The notes below the pieces were generated by a model. That model ran no database searches and was not told the DNA's origin. It saw nothing but the letters and a program-made list of their open reading frames with translations. DNA of 64,000 bases from Fontivita pretiosa (GTDB lineage: Bacteria; Planctomycetota; Phycisphaerae; Tepidisphaerales; Tepidisphaeraceae), in contig NZ_CP191258.1 of assembly GCF_050410795.1 (NCBI RefSeq), positions 1,922,001 to 1,986,000 on the forward strand, in the 5' to 3' direction. Position 1 is the first letter of the stretch. Each line of letters begins with the position of its first letter. The position numbers were made by a program, and so were the translations under genes. Of the stretch, positions 34,394 to 42,868 are shown piece after piece.

Positions 34394-35391
34394 CGTTGCA
34401 GGCCGACGCATCGCTCAATTCCGGCCAGTCGATCACAGGTGCCAGGGCCGGGAGCACCCCCGCCATCGTCACCGAGAACCTGACGATGCGTTACGGCTCG
34501 CTGACGGCTCTGGACAGGCTTTCGCTGACGCTGGAGCGCGGCGATGTCTTCGGCTACATCGGGCCCAACGGCGCCGGCAAGAGCACGACCATGAAAATCC
34601 TGGCCGGGCTGCTGGAGCCGACCGAGGGAAAGGCGTTTGTGCTCGGCCGGGAGGTGTCGCGCAACGGCGATTTCGTGCGGCGAAACATCGGCTACATGCC
34701 CGACACGTTCGGCGTCTACGAAGACCTGAAGGTCTTCGAGTACCTCGAGTTTTTCGCCAGCGCCTATGGCCTGCCACGCCGCCAGCGTCGAAAGATCGTC
34801 AACGACGTGCTGGACCTGACCGACCTGAGCCACAAGCGCGACGCGCTGGTCGATTCGCTTTCGCGCGGGATGCAGCAGCGGCTGGGGCTGGCACGGGTCC
34901 TTGTGCACGACCCGCCGGTGCTGCTGCTGGACGAGCCGGCCTCCGGGCTGGACCCGCGAGCGCGAATCGAGATCCGCGAACTGCTCAAGGAGCTTCAGCG
35001 CCTGGGCAAAACGATTCTGGTCTCCAGCCACATCCTCTCGGAGCTTGGCGAGTTCTGTAACAAGCTGGGAATCATCGAGCGTGGCAGGCTGATCATCACC
35101 GGCACGATCGATGAGTTGATGGCCCGCGCACGGATCCATCCGACGATCTGCGTGCGGGTCGTCGGCGACTCCACCCCCGCCGCCAGCCTCCTCCGGCAGG
35201 ACCCGCGCATCGACCGCGTCGAGTGCACCAACGGCGAGCTGGTCATTACCCTCCGCGATCCCAACCTGCACCACCATTTCATCGTCGAAAAACTCGTGCA
35301 GGCCGGAAACATCCAGCTCGACAGCGTCACGCCGCAACAGCTTAAGCTCGAGGACGTGTTCCTGCGGCTGACCAAAGGGATGGTGCAGTGA
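34390..35391 (+). CDS. ABC transporter ATP-binding protein (ABC-2 / export type)
   Basis: A 333-residue ATPase. Walker A GPNGAGKS is at 58-65, the signature SLSRGMQQRLGLA near 158-170, Walker B VLLLDEPASGLDP near 178-190, and the switch His in VSSHILSE. The C-terminal 100 residues form a DUF4162-like domain typical of ABC-2 exporters such as the CcmA/NatA group. It is coupled by a 4-bp overlap to the upstream membrane protein. No ABC-2 permease follows; the next gene is an exported repeat protein, so the permease must lie elsewhere or the upstream protein acts in its place. Confidence 0.93.
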   Translation: MTLQADASLNSGQSITGARAGSTPAIVTENLTMRYGSLTALDRLSLTLERGDVFGYIGPNGAGKSTTMKILAGLLEPTEGKAFVLGREVSRNGDFVRRNIGYMPDTFGVYEDLKVFEYLEFFASAYGLPRRQRRKIVNDVLDLTDLSHKRDALVDSLSRGMQQRLGLARVLVHDPPVLLLDEPASGLDPRARIEIRELLKELQRLGKTILVSSHILSELGEFCNKLGIIERGRLIITGTIDELMARARIHPTICVRVVGDSTPAASLLRQDPRIDRVECTNGELVITLRDPNLHHHFIVEKLVQAGNIQLDSVTPQQLKLEDVFLRLTKGMVQ

Positions 35392-35484
35392 TGCGCCCAG
35401 ACCCGGAATGATCGGCATCCAATGGCGAAATTGCATTGAGAAGCACAGGGCGCGGGCGTATCCTGCACAGCGGAGGGCCGCGAA

Positions 35485-38400
35485 GTGGGTTGCCCCTGGA
35501 AATCGAATCGATCGCGACGCGATACACGCCATGTGCTGCTTGGCGCCGTGCTGGGCGCGGCGGTGCTGTCCACAGCGCCCATGCTCGCGCAAGCCCAGAT
35601 CAGCGGAAGCTGGATCAGCCCGCTCTCAGGCAACTGGAGCGACGGGGTGAACTGGTCAAGCAATCCGCTTTATCCAGACTCCGGCGGCGTGGCGACGTTC
35701 GCCATGCCCGCGGGGCTTGGCCAGTCCCCCGTCGTCTGGCTCGACCTGCCCAACATCACGCTGGCGGGCATCGTCTTCGACAGCCCGATCCGATACATCG
35801 TTTCCACGGGCACGGCCTCGAACACGATCACGCTGAACGGCCTGGCGAATCTCGATGTCATACGCTCCAACGGCGGTTCGCCGTCACTGATCCCGGCGGG
35901 ACACACGCTGGCCGTGCCGATCGCCGGCAACGCCGGGCTGACCAAGACCGGCCAGGGCGTGCTGTTCCTGGGCGTGGCCAACACCTACAGCGGCGGAACC
36001 AGGATCAACGGCGGCGTGCTTGCGGCCGGCGAGGACGTTTTCGGCACCGCCGCCGCTTCCATCTCGATCAACTCCGCAACTCTGCGCAGCGTGTTCAACG
36101 GAATCAGCACCTCCCGGCAGATCGCCATCAGCGGCACATCGACCCTTGAGGCGATCAGCCCGATGTTTCTCGACGGCCCGCTGAGCGGCTCGGGCATGCT
36201 GAACATCACCGGCGGAAGCGGCGTGCGGCTCAGCGCCGCCAGCAGCTACATGGGCAGCCTCAACCTGTACAACGGCTCGCTGATGCTCAGCGTCTCCGGC
36301 TCGTTGCCCAACGTCTCCAGCATCGTCTCAAGCGGCTCGATCACGCTGGACAACGGCGCCGGCGGGAGTTTGGACCGCATCGGCAACACAACATCGCTGA
36401 CGATGCGCGGCGCGAGCCTGGCGGTCACGGGTTTTGTCGGATCGGATCTGAGCGAGACGATCGGAGATGCGACGTTCAGCGGTGGAGTGTCATTCGTGGC
36501 AGCGCAGCCGGCCAGCGCCACGCAGGGCGTGACGCTGAGCTTCAACAGCGCCAGCCGCGCGGATCACGCGACCGTCTTTTTCCGCGGCAACAATCTCGGC
36601 GCGGCGCCGGGCGGCAATGTGGGCAACATACGCTTCACCACGCCGCCAGCGCTGATCGGCGGCGGAGGCGCCCCCGGATCTACCAACATCAGCATCATCC
36701 CCTGGGCCTGGGGCGCAACCGGCAACCTCGTCGCCTCCAACGCCGCAACCAACAGCCTGGTGACCTATGGTCCTAACGGCATCAGGCCGCTGAACCTGGC
36801 GACGGAATACACCACGTCGTTGCCCGCGGGCGCGACCAGCGACAACGTTCGCCTGACCAGTCATTCGATCCTCAACACCGAATCGACGGTGAACGCGCTG
36901 GTGATGGCGTCGCTGAGCGGCGGGCCGCTGTCGCTGTCGGGCAACGGAACGCTGACGCTTGGCAGCGGCGTGCTGCTGAACCTGGCGGGGATCATGACGG
37001 TGGACCCGGCGATCAACTTCGGCTCGGCCGAGGGAATGATCATCGCGACCTCGCTGCTGACAATCGGCGGGAAGGTCAGCGGCAGCGGCGGCCTGACCAA
37101 GAGCGGCTTCGGCGGAGCAACGCTGTCCAACGCCGCCAACGACTACACCGGCCAGACCACCATTGTCGCAGGCAACATCACCTATGTGGGCGATGTTCAC
37201 CGCGGCGTGCCCGGGCCGCTGGGAGCCGACTCCAGCCCGATCGTGCTTGCGCCCGGCGGGATCGTCAGCCCGTTTGCGCGGCTGTGGGCGGGCAAGTCGG
37301 GCACGACCATCTTCAATCGCGACCTGATCGCCGCTGGCAGCCCCACGGGCATCTGCGGCTTCGGCACCAGCGGCCCGGCGATCGATCAGGTCGTGGTCAT
37401 GAACGGCAACATCTTCGTCCAGACGCATCTCCAGATGCAGGGCAGCAGTGTCCAGCCGATGATCATCAATGGCACGATCTCCGGCCCGGGGATGCTTTCC
37501 GACGGATTTGATTCGGCGCAGATTCTCAACGCGGCCAACACGTACAGCGGGGGCACGGAGATCCGCGAGGGGCTGTGGCTGGTGGGCAACGACGCGGCGC
37601 TGGGAAGCGGCACGGTGTGGTTCGCCTCGCCCGCGGGAGACGGGCGGCTGGGCGCCTTCGGCGCCGCCAGGACCATCGCCAACCCCATCGTGTTCACCAA
37701 TCCCCCGACCTTCGCGGGGGATCAGAATCTGACGCTCAGCGGTCCGCTGGACCTGGCCGGACGCATCGTGACGCACACGATCAACAGCACCGCCAGCGTC
37801 ACGTATTCGGGCATGCTGATCAACGGGGGATTGAACAAGGCCGGCGCGGGCACGCTGGTGCTCGCCGCCGACAACGCCCACACCGGCGGCACCACGGTCG
37901 TCAGCGGCCCGCTGCTCGTGTCGCATCCGGATGCCCTGGGCGAGGGGCCTCTGGTGGTGAATCCCGCCGGCGAGGCGATCGCCCAGCCGAATCTGCCCCA
38001 GGCCGTGCGCGTTGTGGCCCTGTCGGTCGCAGTCGGGGGCAGCTTTGATCTGAACAACAACCCGCTGGTGATCGACTACAGCGGCGATTCGCCCATCGAT
38101 GCGCTGCGCCCGCAGCTTGCCGACGGCGGGCTGACCAGCTCGCTGCTGACCGCGCAGACGCGACTTGCGTACCTGGACAACACCAGGATCGGACTGGACA
38201 GTTTCGGCAACCGCGACATCGACGCGACCAGCGTGCTTGTGTTCATCGCCCGCGCCGGAGATGCCAATCTCGATGGAATCGTCGATCGCCTGGACCTGGA
38301 CACGCTGGCAAGCAACTGGCAGACGACAACTGCTTCATGGAGCGACGCCGACTTCACCTACGACGGTTTCGTGAACGTGCGCGATTTGTATGTCCTTGCG

Positions 38401-38544
38401 ACAAACTGGCAGGAAAGCTCGGCGCTGGACGAGGCGCTGGCGGAGCTGGGGCTGCCAGGTGTGAAGGTCCCGGAGCCTGCTGTCGTCGTCGCGCTGCCGA
38501 TCTGCCTCTGGTGGTCCGTCAAACGACCCCGCCGCCGATTCTGA
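35485..38544 (+). CDS. Autotransporter-type beta-strand repeat protein with dockerin-like and PEP-CTERM-like C-terminus
   Basis: A 1019-residue exported protein starting at GTG, with CGGAGGG nine bases upstream. After a signal peptide (hydrophobic stretch about 17-36, cleaved near AQA-Q) comes GSWISPLSGNWSDGVNWSSN, the usual opening of these planctomycete proteins. Several autotransporter-associated beta-strand repeats follow (GLTKTGQGVLFLGVANTYSGGTRINGGVL; similar units near 530 and 790). About 920-985 is dockerin-like (GDANLDGIVDRLDLD, DFTYDGFVNVRDLY). The end is VPEPAVVVALPICLWW followed by Arg/Lys residues, a PEP-CTERM-like sorting signal. It is likely exported and anchored through an exosortase. 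The neighbour at 38630 has the same layout. Confidence 0.9.
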   Translation: MGCPWKSNRSRRDTRHVLLGAVLGAAVLSTAPMLAQAQISGSWISPLSGNWSDGVNWSSNPLYPDSGGVATFAMPAGLGQSPVVWLDLPNITLAGIVFDSPIRYIVSTGTASNTITLNGLANLDVIRSNGGSPSLIPAGHTLAVPIAGNAGLTKTGQGVLFLGVANTYSGGTRINGGVLAAGEDVFGTAAASISINSATLRSVFNGISTSRQIAISGTSTLEAISPMFLDGPLSGSGMLNITGGSGVRLSAASSYMGSLNLYNGSLMLSVSGSLPNVSSIVSSGSITLDNGAGGSLDRIGNTTSLTMRGASLAVTGFVGSDLSETIGDATFSGGVSFVAAQPASATQGVTLSFNSASRADHATVFFRGNNLGAAPGGNVGNIRFTTPPALIGGGGAPGSTNISIIPWAWGATGNLVASNAATNSLVTYGPNGIRPLNLATEYTTSLPAGATSDNVRLTSHSILNTESTVNALVMASLSGGPLSLSGNGTLTLGSGVLLNLAGIMTVDPAINFGSAEGMIIATSLLTIGGKVSGSGGLTKSGFGGATLSNAANDYTGQTTIVAGNITYVGDVHRGVPGPLGADSSPIVLAPGGIVSPFARLWAGKSGTTIFNRDLIAAGSPTGICGFGTSGPAIDQVVVMNGNIFVQTHLQMQGSSVQPMIINGTISGPGMLSDGFDSAQILNAANTYSGGTEIREGLWLVGNDAALGSGTVWFASPAGDGRLGAFGAARTIANPIVFTNPPTFAGDQNLTLSGPLDLAGRIVTHTINSTASVTYSGMLINGGLNKAGAGTLVLAADNAHTGGTTVVSGPLLVSHPDALGEGPLVVNPAGEAIAQPNLPQAVRVVALSVAVGGSFDLNNNPLVIDYSGDSPIDALRPQLADGGLTSSLLTAQTRLAYLDNTRIGLDSFGNRDIDATSVLVFIARAGDANLDGIVDRLDLDTLASNWQTTTASWSDADFTYDGFVNVRDLYVLATNWQESSALDEALAELGLPGVKVPEPAVVVALPICLWWSVKRPRRRF

Positions 38545-38629
38545 ACCGCGGGATGTTAGCTCACGCGGCCTTCCGTGCTATCTGCTTGAGGGATCGCGCC
38601 GTCCGCGATGGACGGAAAGGACCTTCAAG

Positions 38630-40222
38630 ATGTCTGACATACTCCGCGTGCGACAGATCGGCTGGGGGCTGTGCGGACTGATGTGGCTGATGGCGGTCGG
38701 TCCGGCCTGGGCGGTGGAACGCCACTGGAACACCGGCACGGCATCGTGGGGGATTTCGTCGAACTGGAGCCCGGCGGGCGTGCCGACCTCCAGCGACATC
38801 GCCTATGTCGATTTTCTGGTCGGGGGCACGCGCGGCGTCGCCGTCGTCACCGGCACAGGCCACGGCTCGCCTATTTCCGTCTCCGTCACCAACCTCAACG
38901 CAGTCTCCATCGCCGGCATTGGGGTGAACTCCGGCTCGCTAAGTGTCGGCGGAGACTTCATTGTCGGAACGAACAGCAACGTCGGCTTCCTGGATGTCAA
39001 CAGCAGCAGTCCGGGCATCGTCTTCTACCAGGGCCGGCTGACCGTCGGCAACGCGCTGCGACTGGGCATGTTCAGCGGCTCGGGGATCGTCAATCAGAAC
39101 GACGGGATCGTGACGGTGAACCAGTTGGTGCGGGTCGGCGACAGGCATGCCACCAGCCGCATCTTCCCGGGCACTGGCCGATACAACCTCAGCGGCGTGG
39201 GAGTGCTCAACGCGGCGCGGCTGGAGGTGGGCTACGGCGGCGACAGCGGCCAGTTCGCCTGCGAAGGCGAGTTCAACCTCAGCGGCAATGCCACGCTCAA
39301 CGTTCATCCCGGGGCGCAGATTCCCGACCCCAAGATCGGCGGCGGCGGGGCCAGCGGCGTGTTCAACCAGACCGGCGGAACCTTCCGCTCCGAGTTCCGG
39401 ATCATCGACTTCGCGCCTGGCGGCGGATCGGGAATCTACAACTACAGCGGCGGCACCTTCAGCGTCCCGGGCATCCACTTCTCCAACACCAGCGGAACCT
39501 TCAACTACCTCAACGGCGCCAACCTTTCGGTGGGGCAGCTCCAGATGACCGGCGGCGGAAACATGCTGCTTTCGCCCGGCGGAAACAAAACCCTGCGCTC
39601 GACGGTGCTGTGGGTCGCCAGCAACTCGGCCGTTATCGACCTGAATGACAACGACATGGCGACACTCTCGGTGTTGGAGCAGTTGGGCGGCCAACCGCTG
39701 CGCACGCTTTTGACCCGCGGGTATAACGGCGGCGCGTGGAACGGCAACGGCATCCGCAGCTCCGCCGCCGCCGCGGATTCGATGCACAAAACAGCCCTGG
39801 GCTATGCCGTGGCGTCGGACGTGCTGACTCCGGTCGGCGGCGTGTACGAGTTCAACGGACAAACCATCCCCGGGACAGCCTCGATCATCAGATACACCTA
39901 TTACGGCGATGCGAACCTGGACGGCATGGTTGATGTGGCCGACCTCGACAGGCTCGCGACCGCCTGGCGCAGCGCCGGACAGTGGACCAACGGGGACTTC
40001 GACTACAGCGGCTTTGTCGATATCCGCGACCTTTACCTGCTGGCGAACAACTGGCAGGCGGGTGTCGCCCAGTCACCAGCAATGTCGTTGCAGGATGCGC
40101 TGGCGTCGGTGGGAATGGGCACAGTCGCCGTGCCGGAGCCTGTCGGCTGTGGCACTGCGATTCTGGCGGTCTTGCTCGTGGTCCAGCGAGCCCGGCCGGC
40201 GGGCAGACAGTGCAACAGATGA
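38630..40222 (+). CDS. PEP-CTERM secreted beta-repeat protein with dockerin-like module
   Basis: 530 residues with a signal peptide (MSDILRVRQ then WGLCGLMWLMAVGPAWA). The body starts HWNTGTASWGISSNWSPAGVPTSSD and consists of beta-helix-like strands rich in Gly/Asn/Ser, with NQTGGTF and YNYSGGTF units. Residues about 420-480 are dockerin-like (GDANLDGMVDVADLD, DFDYSGFVDIRDLYLLANNW), nearly the same module as in the gene upstream. The tail VPEPVGCGTAILAVLLVV plus Arg residues is a PEP-CTERM-like signal. Its stop overlaps the start of the PAC2 gene (ATGA). It and the 1019-residue gene are probably paralogous exported proteins. Confidence 0.88.
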   Translation: MSDILRVRQIGWGLCGLMWLMAVGPAWAVERHWNTGTASWGISSNWSPAGVPTSSDIAYVDFLVGGTRGVAVVTGTGHGSPISVSVTNLNAVSIAGIGVNSGSLSVGGDFIVGTNSNVGFLDVNSSSPGIVFYQGRLTVGNALRLGMFSGSGIVNQNDGIVTVNQLVRVGDRHATSRIFPGTGRYNLSGVGVLNAARLEVGYGGDSGQFACEGEFNLSGNATLNVHPGAQIPDPKIGGGGASGVFNQTGGTFRSEFRIIDFAPGGGSGIYNYSGGTFSVPGIHFSNTSGTFNYLNGANLSVGQLQMTGGGNMLLSPGGNKTLRSTVLWVASNSAVIDLNDNDMATLSVLEQLGGQPLRTLLTRGYNGGAWNGNGIRSSAAAADSMHKTALGYAVASDVLTPVGGVYEFNGQTIPGTASIIRYTYYGDANLDGMVDVADLDRLATAWRSAGQWTNGDFDYSGFVDIRDLYLLANNWQAGVAQSPAMSLQDALASVGMGTVAVPEPVGCGTAILAVLLVVQRARPAGRQCNR

Positions 40223-41070
40223 GCCACAGCGGCTATCATGGAGGCATGCCTTCGCCGCACCTCAAACTGCTCACGCAACCGAAGCTCGACAACGCCACCC
40301 TGCTGCTGGCGCTGACCGGGTGGATGGACGGCGGGGATGTCTCCACCGGCACGGTGCAGCGGATCATGGAAGGCCGGCAGGTCGCCGAGCTGGCCCGGAT
40401 CGATCCGGATCCGTTCTACATCTTCAACTTTCCCGGCTCGATGGAAGTGGCGGCGCTGTTCAGGCCGGAAGTCAAATACAGCGGCGGACTGGTCAGCGAG
40501 TTTGAAATGCCGATGAACGTGTTTTTCTGCGATGAGTCGTCGAACCTGGTCTTTTTCCTGGGCAAGGAGCCGAACCTTCGCTGGCAGGAGTTCGCCGACT
40601 GCATCTTCGCGGTGTGCAAACAGGTGGGTGTGAGGCGAATCATCTTCATCGGCAGCTTCGGGGGCACGGTGCCGCACACGCGCGAGCCGCGGATGTATGC
40701 GTCGGTCTCACATCAGAAGCTCAAGCCGATGCTGGCCGAGGCGGGCTTCCGCTTCAGCGACTATCACGGCCCGGCGAGTTTCGCGACGCTGCTGCTGGTG
40801 CAGTGCGCGCGGCACGGCATGGAGATGCTGAGCCTGGTGGCCGAGATTCCCGGCTATCTTCAGGGCACCAATCCGCTGAGCATCGAGGCAGTGACGCGCC
40901 GGCTTGCCAGAATCCTCAACATCCCGGTCGATCTGGATGCCCTTCGCCGCGCCAGCAACGAGTGGGAAGTGCAGGTGACGCAGGCGGTGGAGCAGGACAG
41001 CGAGCTGGCCGAGACGGTCAGGAAGCTGGAAGAACAATACGACGATGAGCTGATCCGTAAGGAACCGTGA
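40219..41070 (+). CDS. PAC2-family protein
   Basis: 283 residues from the ATG at 40219, overlapping the previous stop; an ATG at 40246 preceded by GGAGG is an alternative start. The family features are LLLALTGWMDGGDVSTGTVQ near the start, a Rossmann-like core with IIFIGSFGGTVPHTREPRMYA, and GPASFATLLLVQCARHGMEMLSLVAEIPGYLQGTNP, ending in an acidic helix. PAC2 proteins in archaea and bacteria are related to proteasome-assembly chaperone 2; the bacterial function is unclear. The close overlap with an exported protein gene is probably fortuitous. Cytoplasmic. Confidence 0.88.
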   Translation: MSHSGYHGGMPSPHLKLLTQPKLDNATLLLALTGWMDGGDVSTGTVQRIMEGRQVAELARIDPDPFYIFNFPGSMEVAALFRPEVKYSGGLVSEFEMPMNVFFCDESSNLVFFLGKEPNLRWQEFADCIFAVCKQVGVRRIIFIGSFGGTVPHTREPRMYASVSHQKLKPMLAEAGFRFSDYHGPASFATLLLVQCARHGMEMLSLVAEIPGYLQGTNPLSIEAVTRRLARILNIPVDLDALRRASNEWEVQVTQAVEQDSELAETVRKLEEQYDDELIRKEP

Positions 41071-41129
41071 AGCGCACGACCAACGACCAAAGTTGTCATT
41101 GGTTCGTGATCGGGCCTTCTGATCGAGTT

Positions 41130-42356
41130 TCACCGCATCGCCAGCGACTGCCGCAGCGTGGTCTGTTCCCACACGATCTCCCCGACGGCGCCGGGCTTGA
41201 GCACGGGACGAATGCCCAGGATCGAGCCGCGTCTGGTGGCGGCGTAAATCATCGGGGTGCTGGTGTTGGTGGCGAAAACGCTCAGGTCGTTTCGGCGGCT
41301 GTGGAAGGCGGGTCGCCCGCTGGCGCGGTCCAACGCCACGATCGTGTTTCGTGCGTCGCGCACGTACACGTATTTTTCGTCGCTGGCCAGGAATTGCCGG
41401 GCTTGAGCGCAGGTCCACATCGCCTCACGAGCGAATTTGCCTTCCAGCTTGTTGATGGCGACCATACCGTGTCGGGGCACGAGCAGGTAGACGGTATCCG
41501 CCAGGACGATCGGTGACTCCACCAGCGGCACGCCAGCGTAATAGATCCAGCGGATTTTGCCGTCATCGCGATCCAGGCAATACAGCTTGCCGTCCTGCGA
41601 GGCGATGTACACCCCGAAGTCGTCGGCCTTGACGTCGGCGGTGACCGGCCCGTCGGTCTTGAACGAGTAAGCTTCCAGCGGCCACAGCGCCGCCCGCGCG
41701 CTGGTGCAGGCCCAGACGCGGCCATCAATGCCGGCGGAGTAGATGGCGTCATTGACGATGGCAGGGGCGGCAACGATGCCGTCGGTGGTGTACATTTCCC
41801 AGATGAGCCTGAAGTTGGGTTCCAGGTCGAAGCGCGCCAGTCGCCCGCTGCCGGGCATGGTCACGCCGACGTAGACGGAGTTTCCGGCGCCGGCGGCGTT
41901 GCCGTGCAAGGCTCGAGCCGGGGTGTAGGTTTCCAGCTCGCGTCCATCAAACGTGAACGCCGCCAGCGAGCCGGTGGTGGGAATCACGATCCGATCGCTC
42001 AGGGCGATCGGCTTGTAAAGCGTGTGCCCGGGCGGCGCAATGCGGCTGGCGCCTTTGAGTTGTCCGCCGCTGGCGGTCATCCAGTATCCGCGGTTGCGGC
42101 TGGTGTAGGCGATCAGTTGGTCCGCCGCCAGATGCAGTTGGGTGATTCTCTCGCCTCGCAGATCCAGGTCTGCCTGCCATTGTTTGATGAACGCATTGGT
42201 GGGAACCGGTTGGATCTGGGCGGGCCTGGTACGGGCACAACCCATGATTGCCAATGCGATTACGAGCAGGACCAGAAACCGGAGCGGCAGGTTGTCCAGT
42301 TGGCCGGACCGGAGATGTTGCAGGTAGATTCGGGACTGCTGCGGGTGCTGATTCAC
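41130..42356 (-). CDS. Lipoprotein with PQQ-like beta-propeller
   Basis: 408 residues; the N-terminus has a hydrophobic segment and lipobox AIMGC with Cys40, so it is a likely outer-membrane or periplasmic lipoprotein. The body contains WD/PQQ-type repeats: AAPAIVNDAIYSAGIDGRVWACTSARAALWPLE, GVYIASQDGKLYCLDRDDGKIRWIYYAG and TIVALDRASGRPAF. This resembles BamB-like or PQQ-dehydrogenase-type propellers, but no PQQ catalytic residues stand out. A scaffold or assembly role is possible. It is the last gene leftward before a 510-bp gap on the upstream side. Confidence 0.85.
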   Translation of the reverse strand: MNQHPQQSRIYLQHLRSGQLDNLPLRFLVLLVIALAIMGCARTRPAQIQPVPTNAFIKQWQADLDLRGERITQLHLAADQLIAYTSRNRGYWMTASGGQLKGASRIAPPGHTLYKPIALSDRIVIPTTGSLAAFTFDGRELETYTPARALHGNAAGAGNSVYVGVTMPGSGRLARFDLEPNFRLIWEMYTTDGIVAAPAIVNDAIYSAGIDGRVWACTSARAALWPLEAYSFKTDGPVTADVKADDFGVYIASQDGKLYCLDRDDGKIRWIYYAGVPLVESPIVLADTVYLLVPRHGMVAINKLEGKFAREAMWTCAQARQFLASDEKYVYVRDARNTIVALDRASGRPAFHSRRNDLSVFATNTSTPMIYAATRRGSILGIRPVLKPGAVGEIVWEQTTLRQSLAMR

Positions 42357-42868
42357 GGGGGTCGCTCCTGCGGCTGCAACGCGGGAAACTATAACGACAA
42401 CCGCGGCAAGGATAACCGTTTGCCGCGACAGCCGTCAAACCTCTGGTCCGTCGCCCACAGCCGGCTGGCGGTCGCAGCGGCCTTGCTCACAATCAGCAGG
42501 CACCGCATGTGGATTCGCGACAGCAACTTCATCCCGTTTCGCATGGCGTGATGGTATGGCGTACTGCTCAGACGCCAATGGCAATCAAGCTGATCGAGTC
42601 GGACGACCGATAATCAGGGCTGATCATCGGACAGTAGGGATTTTGGCGATGGAGTGAGTCGAACGGGGGCAATTGGCAAGAATCTGCCGGAAGATGCCGG
42701 TACGCAACGGCGTCCTTCATCGTGTAGAGTTGGATACCGCGACCCGCGGGCGTCGGCCGGAACCCGCATGCGACGCCAAAGTTCGCGCCTGGCCAGGGCG
42801 CGTTCCCGGTTTCGCGTTTTGTGTTGCACCTTGTGTTTAGCACCCTGAACCGGTAGTGGGTGGTGGTT
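42357..42868. other. Gene-free interval between divergent genes
   Basis: Divergent upstream regions of the propeller lipoprotein and the multi-domain esterase. Minus- and plus-strand short frames (for example 42568-42936) are low complexity and unsupported. AT-richer stretches near 42595-42660 and 42815-42840 could hold promoters, but I cannot assign boxes with confidence. Confidence 0.4.
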
